DNA of 47,518 nucleotides from DAISWO01 sp036826295. Its GTDB lineage: Bacteria; Patescibacteriota; Saccharimonadia; Saccharimonadales; JAGQNJ01. Numbering within the stretch: position 1 is the stretch's first letter; every line of letters starts with the position of its first letter. The translations under genes and the position numbers were made by a program. The notes beneath the pieces are model-generated. The model made no database searches. It was not told the DNA's origin and saw only the letters and a list, made by a program, of their open reading frames with translations. Shown in pieces: positions 15,240-22,918 of the stretch. The stretch lies in contig DAISWO010000005.1 in the NCBI GenBank assembly GCA_036826295.1, positions 1 through 47,518 on the forward strand, given 5' to 3'.

Positions 15240-15518
15240 GTCTGGCCTGAAAAGTAATTTGCGGGTTGATTTTACGACTGCAGTTGCAGACACTAGGCCG
15301 ATGGTAGTCCCGCCTGTAACTATCATTGGCGTCTCTAAACCTAAGGCCCAGCTGCCTAAGAATAATGCACCACTACTAAGCGCGAGGTTTCGAGTGGCGG
15401 TTTCCACACTACGGATTCTTTGGTCTGCGAGAGTCTCAGGGCTTGGTATAGTGCGATAGTAATTTTGTGGATCATTGGGCGCATGATAGCCGTCTGGGCG
15501 AAGAGTTTCGATATCCAT
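15225..15518 (-). CDS. Small membrane protein, function unknown
   Basis: The 97-residue frame has a hydrophilic N-terminus with Asp/Pro/Tyr residues and two hydrophobic stretches (about 43-62 and 64-83) forming a likely helical hairpin, then a basic end. No family was recognised. It fills the only space between its convergent neighbour (15-base overlap at the 3' ends) and trmD, and its start lies 12 bases after a TATAGT box that overlaps the trmD -10 box. The opposite-strand frame in the same place is shorter and lacks protein-like character. Confidence 0.55.
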   Translation of the reverse strand: MDIETLRPDGYHAPNDPQNYYRTIPSPETLADQRIRSVETATRNLALSSGALFLGSWALGLETPMIVTGGTTIGLVSATAVVKSTRKLLFRPDSDTN

Positions 15519-15527
15519 GAAAGATAA

Positions 15528-15541
15528 GATACTATAATTAT
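15528..15541. promoter_or_regulatory. Overlapping divergent -10 boxes for trmD and the 15518 gene
   Basis: The plus strand carries GATACT (15528-15533) and TATAAT (15533-15538) just before the trmD ATG at 15542. The minus strand carries TATAGT (plus 15531-15536) 12 bases before the opposite ATG at 15518. Neither gene has a Shine-Dalgarno site. Confidence 0.45.
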
Positions 15542-16186
15542 ATGAAAATTACAATAATCAGCTTATTTCCAGAGATGTTTGATGGGGTATTGAATGCCAG
15601 TATGATGCGAAAGGCCCAAGATATTGGTGTCGTTGAATTCGTCCACGTACCACTTCGCGATTTTGGGATAGGACCCAGAGCCCAAGTGGATGATATACCT
15701 TACGGTGGAGGCGATGGCATGGTGTTAAAGCCCGAGCCGATTATCTCAGCAATTGAGCATGCGAAGAAGCACTCACCTGACGCAATCGTTATACTTCCAA
15801 CTCCGAGAGGAAAAACTTACAAACAATCTGATGCAAAAAGGCTGGCTATTAATAAAAATGATTTGATTTTTGTCTGCGCAAGGTATGAAGGTTATGATGA
15901 ACGAATAACTAAATACATTGATGAGCAGATAAGGGTTGGGGATTATATATTAACCGGCGGAGAATTACCGACAATGACGATTATCGATAGTGTCGTTAGA
16001 TTATTGCCCGGTGTGCTGGGCGGAGAAACCAGTGCAGAGCTAGAATCATTTCAGGCCGATGATAAATCGATTGAGCATCCACACTACACCAGACCAGAAG
16101 ACTTTCGAGGAGACAAAGTCCCTGACGTTCTGCTAAGCGGTCATCATAGTGAAATAAAAAAGTGGCGAGACAAAAATAGTAAATAA
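15542..16186 (+). CDS. trmD: tRNA (guanine(37)-N1)-methyltransferase
   Basis: TrmD methylates G37 next to the anticodon using S-adenosylmethionine and so guards the reading frame. The SPOUT knot motifs are visible: ITIISLFPEMF at the N-terminus, PYGGGDGMVLKPEP, LPTPRGKTY, CARYEGYDERI and VGDYILTGGELP, then the C-terminal EHPHYTRPEDFRG and LLSGHH. The length of 214 residues is slightly shorter than the usual ~240. A -10 box lies only 3-8 bases upstream, so the mRNA may be leaderless, although the gene sits behind the rpsP group. Confidence 0.96.
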   Translation: MKITIISLFPEMFDGVLNASMMRKAQDIGVVEFVHVPLRDFGIGPRAQVDDIPYGGGDGMVLKPEPIISAIEHAKKHSPDAIVILPTPRGKTYKQSDAKRLAINKNDLIFVCARYEGYDERITKYIDEQIRVGDYILTGGELPTMTIIDSVVRLLPGVLGGETSAELESFQADDKSIEHPHYTRPEDFRGDKVPDVLLSGHHSEIKKWRDKNSK

Positions 16187-16253
16187 TCGCACGATTAGCC
16201 TCCTTTAGGTAGCTAACATACAGAATCTATCAACAAGAAACGAAGCACGATTA

Positions 16254-16283
16254 TTACACGGATTACTGCGACCTTGATATACT
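16254..16283 (+). promoter_or_regulatory. Promoter of sodN
   Basis: TTACAC (16254-16259) and TATACT (16278-16283) are 18 bases apart. A strong GGGAGG site (16296-16301) precedes the ATG at 16308. Confidence 0.5.
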
Positions 16284-16307
16284 AATAGTATTAATGGGAG
16301 GTAAAAA

Positions 16308-16691
16308 ATGAGTTTTATTAAAAAAGTTTATGCACATTGTGATTTGCCATGCGGAGTATATGATCCGGCGCAAGCGAGAATAGAAGCAGAATCTGTGAAA
16401 GCTATCATGGATAAATACACTCCTGATTTGCATGAAGAAGACAAGATACGGGCGATAATGATCAAAGAACAGCGATCAGAACTCGTCAAACACCATTTGT
16501 GGGTACTATGGACGGATTATTTTAAACCCGAGCATTTAGACAAATACCCAGATTTGCACAACAAATTCTGGCAGGCTACAAAGCAAGCTGGGCAATGTAA
16601 AAAATCAGTTGATCCGAAAGAGGGACAAAAGCTACTAGACATGATCGATGATATCGCTAAGATCTTTCATGAGACTAAAAAGACTAGCTAA
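16308..16691 (+). CDS. sodN: Nickel superoxide dismutase
   Basis: The enzyme dismutes superoxide to oxygen and hydrogen peroxide. The nickel hook HCDLPCGVYDP is intact at residues 10-20: His10, Cys11 and Cys15 would become His1, Cys2 and Cys6 after removal of the nine-residue leader MSFIKKVYA, as the metal site needs a free N-terminal amine. The rest (127 residues, four-helix hooked bundle, HHLWVLWTDYFKPEH) matches SodN. The adjacent overlapping gene encodes the expected maturation peptidase. There is no long secretion signal, so the enzyme probably works in the cytoplasm. Confidence 0.96.
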   Translation: MSFIKKVYAHCDLPCGVYDPAQARIEAESVKAIMDKYTPDLHEEDKIRAIMIKEQRSELVKHHLWVLWTDYFKPEHLDKYPDLHNKFWQATKQAGQCKKSVDPKEGQKLLDMIDDIAKIFHETKKTS

Positions 16692-16965
16692 ACCGCTATT
16701 CATTAGAAAAATCTCTGGCAACAGTATGTTGCCCGGACTCCGCGAAGGGCAAATTGTCATAGCTTCTAGCTTATTAAACCCGAAAGTTGGAAAAGTCGTT
16801 GTAATAAAACACGACAAACTCGAGAAGATTAAACGGGTGCGATCAATTACAGACGGTCAACTGTTCGTCGTAGGTGATAACTTGAAGGTAAGTACTGATA
16901 GCCGAAGTTTTGGATCGGTCAGCATTAGTGCCAGTATCGGTTCGGTAATTTACTCACGCTCTTAA
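16669..16965 (+). CDS. sodX: S26-family signal-peptidase-like protein, Ni-SOD maturation protease
   Basis: The 98-residue protein is a soluble, anchor-less S26 peptidase. The nucleophile Ser19 lies in GNSMLPGL, the general base Lys55 in KIKRV, and the family box GDNLKVSTDSRSFG follows. Position behind and overlapping sodN identifies it as the SodX-type protease that trims the SodN leader to expose the nickel-binding His. The ATG at 16669 gives the family-like N-terminus; 16648 would add seven residues. The overlap with sodN implies translational coupling. Confidence 0.9.
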   Translation: MRLKRLAKPLFIRKISGNSMLPGLREGQIVIASSLLNPKVGKVVVIKHDKLEKIKRVRSITDGQLFVVGDNLKVSTDSRSFGSVSISASIGSVIYSRS

Positions 16966-16972
16966 ACTGTGA

Positions 16973-17317
16973 CTACTGGTTATATTGGTCAATTTTAGAC
17001 TGTATGTAGCCGATGAGGCTAGAGAATCCCATCGCAATCATTCCGTATATGATCATGGCGAACATTGCCGATACGTCTAGATAGCCTGTTTCGCTAACGG
17101 CACGTGGCGGGAAGATACCTCTGAATGGTTGCAAGAAATCACTAGAGGTTTTGTATATGAACTCAACAAACCCGGCATCAGGACTCGCCGAAAAAGCCAA
17201 CAAAAATACGCGTAGCCCAAGAACAATTATCCCAAACATTACATACGCGTACATTGCATAGGTTAATATCTTCCCTACATTCAAATACGTTGGAACTTCA
17301 GTTTTTTGCTGTGCCAT
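16973..17317 (-). CDS. YggT family membrane protein
   Basis: The 114-residue protein has two main hydrophobic regions (about 15-42 and 80-104), separated by a loop containing FLQPFRGIFPP, which matches the YggT family repeat (membrane segment, then P-x-R-x-x-P-P). YggT proteins are widespread integral membrane proteins of uncertain role, linked in some species to cell division gene clusters or osmotic shock. AAGGAG precedes the ATG on the minus strand. It converges with sodX, with 7 bases between the stops. Confidence 0.85.
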   Translation of the reverse strand: MAQQKTEVPTYLNVGKILTYAMYAYVMFGIIVLGLRVFLLAFSASPDAGFVEFIYKTSSDFLQPFRGIFPPRAVSETGYLDVSAMFAMIIYGMIAMGFSSLIGYIQSKIDQYNQ

Positions 17318-17387
17318 AGTTTTCTCCTTTTTGTAGCTAATATCTAATGACTATTATATCAGAATTGAATCTTCTGGAAGCAGTAGA

Positions 17388-18527
17388 TTATTTTGTGCGA
17401 GCAAATTTTTTTAAGAATTTTCTGATTGGTTTTGAGGAGTTGGAGCCTTTGCCGTGCTCAATTGACTCAGTATCACGAAAGACTTCCATGAACATCTGAA
17501 GGGTCGTAACAATTACAATCATGAGTACGGGGCCGAGCACGATACCGACAAAACCGAAAATAGCCAATCCAGAAAATACTGATAGCATCATTAATGCGGG
17601 GTCTAAACGTGCTTGTTTAGGAACGAGTTGAGGACGCAATAGATTATCAATATTCGTAACAATCAAAAGGTGATTTGCGATAACGAGAACACCACCAGCT
17701 ATGTTTCCTGTCAAGATCATCCCTATACCAATCGGGATTGTGATGATCCCAGCGCCGAGAGGTATTATAGACATAATCGTTAACAGTAATGCAAAAAAGA
17801 AAAACAAATTTGGAAGACCGGCAATTGCTAGTATTGCCGCACTTTCAAGCCCTTGGCACAAAGCAATAATAAATTGGCCTCTAACGGTGGCTTTTGTCAT
17901 GGCACCCATGCGTTCGAAGTAAAAGTTGCTTATTTCCGTACCTAGGGGGTTAAGTTTGCCTAGAGACTTGGTGATCTTGTCTTTATTGACAAGGAGTGCA
18001 AAGAAAACATAAATATAAATAATGCCAATCGTGATAAAGGAGAACACACTAGATACAGACGAAACAATATTTGAGGCAATATTTGCGCTAAATTGTTCGA
18101 TTCCGGTTTTTAGAGTTTCGTTAATTTGTTCGACGGTTACTTGGTGATTAATACCGATGTTAGCTAAAAAGTTGTTAATACCATTTATTGCGTCTGTGGC
18201 AAGCTTACCTACGTCGGCAGAATAATTAGCTGGGTTAAAATCATTAAGTAAAGAGTTTATCTGTAGCACTGTGATAGACGCCACGACTATCAAGGGGATG
18301 ATAATCGCAAGCAACGTAGCTAAAAATGTCAGCGTGGCTGCTTGACCTTTCGAGCGCCCATGCCTTAGTAACCATTCGTATACAGGATTAAACAAATAGG
18401 CAATAATCGCCGCAACAGCAATTAGCATAATATAGCTTTTCAAAAACCACACTGCCACCAAAACAGCAAAAACAGTAGCTATGGCTAATGCCTGTTTTTG
18501 TTCTTTAGTTACTTTTAGCAGTCCCAT
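17388..18527 (-). CDS. AI-2E family transporter (PerM-like)
   Basis: The 379-residue integral membrane protein has an N-terminal hydrophobic pair, a hydrophilic stretch (about residues 90-150) and a C-terminal group of helices including GLPNLFFFFALLLTIMSIIPLGAG and NIDNLLRPQLVPKQARLDPALMMLSVFSGL, the hallmark of the AI-2E/PerM family. Family members include the AI-2 exporter TqsA and Na+/H+ antiporters, so the substrate is open. A basic cytoplasmic tail closes the protein. No Shine-Dalgarno is visible; a TATACT lies 20 bases upstream of the start. Confidence 0.92.
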   Translation of the reverse strand: MGLLKVTKEQKQALAIATVFAVLVAVWFLKSYIMLIAVAAIIAYLFNPVYEWLLRHGRSKGQAATLTFLATLLAIIIPLIVVASITVLQINSLLNDFNPANYSADVGKLATDAINGINNFLANIGINHQVTVEQINETLKTGIEQFSANIASNIVSSVSSVFSFITIGIIYIYVFFALLVNKDKITKSLGKLNPLGTEISNFYFERMGAMTKATVRGQFIIALCQGLESAAILAIAGLPNLFFFFALLLTIMSIIPLGAGIITIPIGIGMILTGNIAGGVLVIANHLLIVTNIDNLLRPQLVPKQARLDPALMMLSVFSGLAIFGFVGIVLGPVLMIVIVTTLQMFMEVFRDTESIEHGKGSNSSKPIRKFLKKFARTK

Positions 18528-18585
18528 AATAATTTAACTATTATTCTAGTATAAATATTGCTAAATATCAAAGTGAAGGAACCTG

Positions 18586-18849
18586 CTAAAGACCGAGGAT
18601 TTGTTTTTTCTTGGCGGCAAATTCTTCGTCAGTTAGAACACCGCTATCATGTAATTGACCGAGTTTTTCTAATTGAGCCATTTGGTCATCTTCTGAGGGT
18701 GCTTGTGCTACTGGTTGTTGGGCCTGATATTCTTGGGCGTCTTGCTCTCCGTAACGCCTAGCTTGACGTCTAGAAACGTTGTTCGAGACAGCAGTTGCTG
18801 TACCGGATACGACGGCAACTCTGGCCATTCCTCTTAGTAATCCTGGCAT
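18586..18849 (-). CDS. SHOCT domain protein
   Basis: Starting at the ATG at 18849, the 87-residue protein begins MPGLLRGMARVAVVSGTATAV, then VSRRQARRYGEQ, a Gln/Ala-rich linker and a C-terminal SHOCT motif (MAQLEKLGQLHDSGVLTDEEFAAKKKQIL). SHOCT is a short oligomerisation module. The N-terminal plan is typical of actinobacterial proteins that accompany DUF6325, which is exactly the upstream neighbour here, one base away. Its GAAGGAG site lies inside the end of that gene, so the two are coupled. An earlier in-frame ATG would extend into the neighbour and is unlikely. Confidence 0.88.
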   Translation of the reverse strand: MPGLLRGMARVAVVSGTATAVSNNVSRRQARRYGEQDAQEYQAQQPVAQAPSEDDQMAQLEKLGQLHDSGVLTDEEFAAKKKQILGL

Positions 18850-18850
18850 T

Positions 18851-19273
18851 TTATTTATCTCCTTCTTCGTTGTTAAGTTCACTACTTGCATCAGGGTGGA
18901 TTCGTCCCTCTGCAACTAACACTCCATTGGCGTTTATTAGTGCCTGTTTCAAGCCTTTAGCCCACAGCTGTTCTATTATTAGCAAACCTGCTGAAGTATT
19001 ATTTTCAAGAAGTTCACCAGTTTCTGCGACATCCTCATCAGTTATTAATCCTTTAGAGGCTGATTTTGAATCAGCAATTTTTTTAGCTAAAAGACTATCT
19101 AAGTTGCTAAGTTCTATCGATGTAACGTTTCCGTCATTGTCTTTAATGATTACGGCAAGATCTAAAACTGCAATCGTGCCATCATTTACAGCTTTTTCTA
19201 ACTCTTTAAGCACCTCGCCTTTAAAGTTGTTGCCCTCAAAGCCGATAATTATATAATCTATTGGTCCTCTCAT
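18851..19273 (-). CDS. DUF6325 family protein
   Basis: The 140-residue protein begins MRGPIDYIIIGFEGNNFKGE and continues with TIAVLDLAVIIKDNDGNVTSIELSNLD, LITDEDVAETGELL and SAGLLIIEQLWAKGLKQAL, matching the DUF6325 pattern of small alpha/beta proteins known mainly from Actinobacteria. Function is unknown. It starts at 19273 behind a near-perfect AAGGAGGTG site; the earlier in-frame start at 19291 would overlap that site. It pairs with the SHOCT gene downstream, suggesting that they act together. Confidence 0.85.
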   Translation of the reverse strand: MRGPIDYIIIGFEGNNFKGEVLKELEKAVNDGTIAVLDLAVIIKDNDGNVTSIELSNLDSLLAKKIADSKSASKGLITDEDVAETGELLENNTSAGLLIIEQLWAKGLKQALINANGVLVAEGRIHPDASSELNNEEGDK

Positions 19274-19341
19274 ACACCTCCTTCTTTTCATCTCCTATTA
19301 TATCACTTCACGCAAGACGGTTCAGAAAATATTAACTAAAA

Positions 19342-19375
19342 AAACAGCACACTCATTGTAAAAAGTGCGCTGTTT
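19342..19375 (-). terminator. Rho-independent terminator after the DUF7144 gene
   Basis: On the minus strand AAACAGCGCACT pairs with AGTGTGCTGTTT (12 bp, one G-T wobble) around a 10-base loop, followed by a run of seven Ts. It lies just after the stop of the 19394 gene. Confidence 0.8.
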
Positions 19376-19393
19376 GAGGTTTTTGTTAAGTTT

Positions 19394-19792
19394 TTATGAA
19401 CGAACTTCGTCGCCTTTAACTGTTAAGGCGTAGATGATAAGTACATTGATTGCCATAACGATTATTGACCAGACTGGGTAAGTGTTAGCGTAAGATAAGT
19501 TAGCTGCAAAACTTAGAATTGCGATGATAACACCGATAACTCTAGCCCAGACAGCACCGTTCATTACTGCAAAGCCGGCAGCAAATACTAGCACGCCAAT
19601 CAACAAATGAATCCAGCCCCACGTCGTAAAGTTAAAGGCAATTAAGCTTTGTTGTGTTACTAGTAGATAATCATTGTTTAGTAGTGCCGTGAATCCAGCA
19701 ATACCTTGAACAATTCCCATCAGAATCATCATGAATCCTGCAAATACAATCCAGCCTGTCCAGCCAGAAGCTTGTTTGTTGTTTACCGCCAT
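19394..19792 (-). CDS. DUF7144-like small integral membrane protein
   Basis: The 132-residue protein has four transmembrane helices and the conserved order WTGWIVFAGFMMILMG, FNFTTWGWIHLLIGVL, WARVIGVIIAILSF and PVWSIIVMAINVLIIYALTVKGDE, as in a membrane protein family (DUF7144) common in Actinobacteria. Function is unknown. It has a strong AGGAGGTG site and its own terminator. With the DUF6325 and SHOCT genes it forms a block that looks actinobacterial in family content and in its strong ribosome-binding sites. Confidence 0.83.
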   Translation of the reverse strand: MAVNNKQASGWTGWIVFAGFMMILMGIVQGIAGFTALLNNDYLLVTQQSLIAFNFTTWGWIHLLIGVLVFAAGFAVMNGAVWARVIGVIIAILSFAANLSYANTYPVWSIIVMAINVLIIYALTVKGDEVRS

Positions 19793-19842
19793 AGAACACC
19801 TCCTTATTTAATACTTAAAACTATACGTTGCAAATAATTAAA

Positions 19843-19870
19843 TTGTCAAATTATCCAGCTTATGTATAAA
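19843..19870 (+). promoter_or_regulatory. Promoter of the 19929 gene
   Basis: TTGTCA (19843-19848) and TATAAA (19865-19870) are 16 bases apart, upstream of the AAGGAG site at about 19916. Confidence 0.4.
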
Positions 19871-19928
19871 TGCTTATGCTTGCATTTTTCTTGTTTTAGG
19901 ACGAAGATTATTGGTAAGGAGTAAATCT

Positions 19929-20834
19929 ATGGCAAAACAATTAAAGAAAGCATCAAAAGCGAGTAAAACATCGACAAAAAAACAAACTGTGTCAGCCAAA
20001 CCTGCCGACAAATTGAGGCGGAATGTGCTGATTTCTGCAATTATTGCAGGTGTTTTTATTATAGTTGCTAATACTGCGATATGGATCAATCGATACATGT
20101 TCAACTCAGAAAACTTTACGACCACAGCCGTAACTTCTCTTACTTCAGAATCTAGCAGGACTGCAATTGCCACAGAAATTACAGATCAAGCATTAAAAGA
20201 TTACCCAAAGATTAAAAGTGTCGTAGATGACACAGCCGTCAATTTTATAAGTAGTTTGCTAGATTCTAACCGAACGGAGAAAGTGTTAACTGGGGCCGTA
20301 TCAAGATTACAAATCTTTTTAACATCGCCAAAGCGTGAACCTGTAGTAATCAATTTGACAACTGCCAAAGAAGTAATAAGCCGTCTAATCGAGGTCTCGG
20401 GCAGGGAAGACGAGGCTCGAATCGATCCTGCGAGTATTCCTGATCAGATTACGATATTCAATCCAGATAACTTTCCAAACTTTTACGGCGCCGGCGTAAC
20501 ACTATCATGGCTTAGTCCTCTTCTTGGGTTGTCAGCGATCGCGTTATTAGCTTGGCCATATGTGAAGAATCGCGATAGGTATAAAGAACTTTTAGTGTTG
20601 CAAGGTGTTTGCGTAGCTATATTTGGATTTTTAGCGTTATTAATCGGCCCACTGGTTCGTCCTGTTGTGCTGGGTAATATTCAGTCCGCTAACATGAGGG
20701 TAGTTGTCGGTAACTTGTATTCGGCCTTTACAGCGGCTTTCAACGCACAGTCATATGTTATTATCGCTGTTGGTTTAATTGCTGTGGCAACGAGTCTTGG
20801 TATTACTGCGCTAAAGCGGTATCGCACAAAATAA
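19929..20834 (+). CDS. Integral membrane protein with extracytoplasmic domain, actinobacterial type
   Basis: The 301-residue protein has a Lys-rich cytoplasmic N-terminus (1-31), one helix (about 32-53), an outer domain of ~110 residues starting NRYMFNSENFTTTAVTSLTSESSRTAIATEITDQAL, and three helices in the C-terminal third. The region after the first helix resembles a widespread actinobacterial membrane protein in which a helix ending in NTAxW is followed by a D/N-x-x-x-F motif. Function is unknown. AAGGAG sits 7 bases before this ATG, which favours it over the TTG at 19911. Confidence 0.75.
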   Translation: MAKQLKKASKASKTSTKKQTVSAKPADKLRRNVLISAIIAGVFIIVANTAIWINRYMFNSENFTTTAVTSLTSESSRTAIATEITDQALKDYPKIKSVVDDTAVNFISSLLDSNRTEKVLTGAVSRLQIFLTSPKREPVVINLTTAKEVISRLIEVSGREDEARIDPASIPDQITIFNPDNFPNFYGAGVTLSWLSPLLGLSAIALLAWPYVKNRDRYKELLVLQGVCVAIFGFLALLIGPLVRPVVLGNIQSANMRVVVGNLYSAFTAAFNAQSYVIIAVGLIAVATSLGITALKRYRTK

Positions 20835-20841
20835 CAATATA

Positions 20842-21213
20842 TTATTCTTTTTGACTTATATCGTGATGGCTCAAACCGTAGTAATGGGCTACTTCATGCC
20901 ATAACGTGTGACGGATTTGCTCGGAAAGTTCGTCGAGATTAGTAGACATGTTCTCTATGGGTGTTTTAAAAAGTGTAATTTTATCAGGTAAAACCAGACT
21001 GTAGTTATTTCCTCTGGATGTTAATGGGATACCTTCATAAAGCCCAAGAAGGGTTTGATGTGGTCCAATCTTTTGTTTTTGGAGTTGCTCTGGACTTGGA
21101 AGATCGTCTACGACCACTACCACGTTGTTTAAGTGTTTTTGGTACCGTTTGGGCAAAGCGTCCATGGCGTCTGCAACAAGATCTTCGAATTGTTGTTGAG
21201 TAACTACAAACAT
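20842..21213 (-). CDS. Minimal zinc metallopeptidase family protein
   Basis: The 123-residue protein carries a complete extended zinc-binding motif near its end: His106, Glu107 and His110 in WHEVAHYYGLSHHD, with His116 or Asp118 as the third ligand. An N-terminal helix (FEDLVADAMDALPKRY) and the strand VVVVVDDLPS are typical of the short DUF1025-like metallopeptidase family. Proteolytic activity has seldom been shown for this group. The ATG lies 6 bases after a minus-strand TATTAT box with no ribosome-binding site. Confidence 0.88.
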   Translation of the reverse strand: MFVVTQQQFEDLVADAMDALPKRYQKHLNNVVVVVDDLPSPEQLQKQKIGPHQTLLGLYEGIPLTSRGNNYSLVLPDKITLFKTPIENMSTNLDELSEQIRHTLWHEVAHYYGLSHHDISQKE

Positions 21214-21304
21214 AGGTTCATAATAACAGATACAAAGCCAGATAATATGAGATTACTAATCAAGTTAAACTGCTTTTTATTAACGCTCACGTAAAATTTG
21301 GGGT

Positions 21305-21310
21305 TATAAT
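21305..21310 (+). promoter_or_regulatory. -10 box of the MFS gene, probably leaderless
   Basis: TATAAT ends 9 bases before the ATG at 21320, and no Shine-Dalgarno site is present. Confidence 0.45.
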
Positions 21311-21319
21311 AAATTTAAT

Positions 21320-22918
21320 ATGAAAAAGAAATCGGTTATAGCAATCCTAGCTGTTTCGCAATTCGTTATGATTCTCGACAGTACCGTTATGAATGTTTCG
21401 ATATCGACCGTTGCGGCTGATCTTGGGACCACTATATCTGGGATGCAGGCAGCGATAACTTTTTATGCGCTAACAATGGCTTCTTTGATGCTGACAGGAG
21501 GGAAGTTAGGCAGTATTTGGGGTAGGCATAAAGCCTTTAAAATAGGCTCGTTTATTTATGGAATAGGTTCACTCATTACTGCGGTCAGTCCATCTTTACC
21601 AGTGCTATTATTCGGTTGGTCTTTTATCGAGGGGCTAGGCGCTATATTAGTAATTCCTGCAATTGCGGCCTTAGCTGCAGTTAATTACAAAGGGAAAGAA
21701 CGTGTCGCAGCATTCTCGATACTTGGTGCCGTTACTGGGCTTGCAGCAGCTATTGGGCCAATTATTGGTGGTTATTTTACGACCTATTTATCTTGGCGAT
21801 ATGTTTTCGCATCAGAGGCCGTGATAATGACAGCGGTATTATTGCTATCGAGTAAGATTAAAGATGAAAAGCTAGAATCAAAAAGTCACTTGGATATCTC
21901 CAGTGTACTCATGTCGGCATCGGGTATGGGTATATTAGTCCTTGGGGTGCTTCAAAGTAAGACTTGGGGCTGGGTAACGCCGATAAATTCACCGGTAGTT
22001 AATGGTGCAGAAATAGCCCCACTAGGCATTTCATTGACGGCGTATTTTATCGTGATTGGTCTAGTCATCCTAAAGATGTTTATGTCCAGACAACGCATGC
22101 TAGAAGACTCAGGTAGAGATCCGCTACTAAAAACTTCGTTACTACAATTACCAATATTAAAGAGTGGTCTCAGTGTATTTATGTCGCAGTATTTTGTTAT
22201 TGCGGCACTGTTTTTTGTCGTGCCAGTTTATCTACAAACCGTGCTTGGGTTTGATGCGCTAGAAACGGGAATAAAACTAGTGCCGTTATCGATAGGACTT
22301 GTTATCTTCTCGGCTGTAGGTTCAAAGCTGTCGTTAACAAAATCTCCAAAATTAATTGTAAGGACGGGGCAATTAGCTATGGCACTAGGCTCGCTGTTGT
22401 TATTGTCGTCAATTAACCCAGAACTGAGTAGCGGGTTGTTTTGGTTGGGCATGTTTATTGTAGGGATGGGGTTCGGACTTTTGGCATCTCAACTCGGTAA
22501 TGTCAACATGTCGGCAGTTTCTAGCGATGATACTGTACAAGTAGGTGGACTTCAAGGTACGTATCAAAATCTCGGCACTTCATTTGGTACGGCGCTAGTC
22601 GGTTCTATCTTCATGCTGACATTAACCTCGGGGTTTATTTCTGCGGTTCAAAATAGCCCTAATTTGTCTTCAGATCAAAAAACTCAAATATCAGCAAAAG
22701 CTGAAGGTGGCGTGGGAGTGGTGTCAGCGGATCAAGCTAACCAGTACGTATTAGATAATGGTGGAAGTGCACAAACAGCAAATACACTAACTGTGATATA
22801 TCGAGACAGTCAGGTGCAGGCACTGAAGGAAGGTATGTTTTTTGTTTTTGTTGCCTCTATTGCCTCGCTAGTACTTGCTAGGAATCTGCCTAATAAAGTA
22901 ATTAAACAACTAAACTAA
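21320..22918 (+). CDS. MFS drug exporter, DHA2 (EmrB/QacA) family
   Basis: The 532-residue protein has about 14 transmembrane helices. The first helix ends in the DHA2 motif LDSTVMNVSISTVAADL, the loop between helices 2 and 3 carries GGKLGSIWGRHKAF (MFS motif A), and ILGAVTGLAAAIGPIIGGYF is motif C of drug:H+ antiporters. It should export hydrophobic compounds in exchange for protons; the substrate is unknown. Its 3' end overlaps the convergent gene by 4 bases. Confidence 0.93.
   Translation: MKKKSVIAILAVSQFVMILDSTVMNVSISTVAADLGTTISGMQAAITFYALTMASLMLTGGKLGSIWGRHKAFKIGSFIYGIGSLITAVSPSLPVLLFGWSFIEGLGAILVIPAIAALAAVNYKGKERVAAFSILGAVTGLAAAIGPIIGGYFTTYLSWRYVFASEAVIMTAVLLLSSKIKDEKLESKSHLDISSVLMSASGMGILVLGVLQSKTWGWVTPINSPVVNGAEIAPLGISLTAYFIVIGLVILKMFMSRQRMLEDSGRDPLLKTSLLQLPILKSGLSVFMSQYFVIAALFFVVPVYLQTVLGFDALETGIKLVPLSIGLVIFSAVGSKLSLTKSPKLIVRTGQLAMALGSLLLLSSINPELSSGLFWLGMFIVGMGFGLLASQLGNVNMSAVSSDDTVQVGGLQGTYQNLGTSFGTALVGSIFMLTLTSGFISAVQNSPNLSSDQKTQISAKAEGGVGVVSADQANQYVLDNGGSAQTANTLTVIYRDSQVQALKEGMFFVFVASIASLVLARNLPNKVIKQLN

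Noticed and set aside
15229..15459. Plus-strand frame overlapping the small membrane protein
   Set aside because: It starts inside the previous gene, has no start signals, and its composition is less protein-like than the minus-strand frame.
16648..16668. Upstream start for the SodX-like peptidase
   Set aside because: The extra seven residues lie wholly in the sodN overlap and do not belong to the family N-terminus; the ATG at 16669 was preferred.
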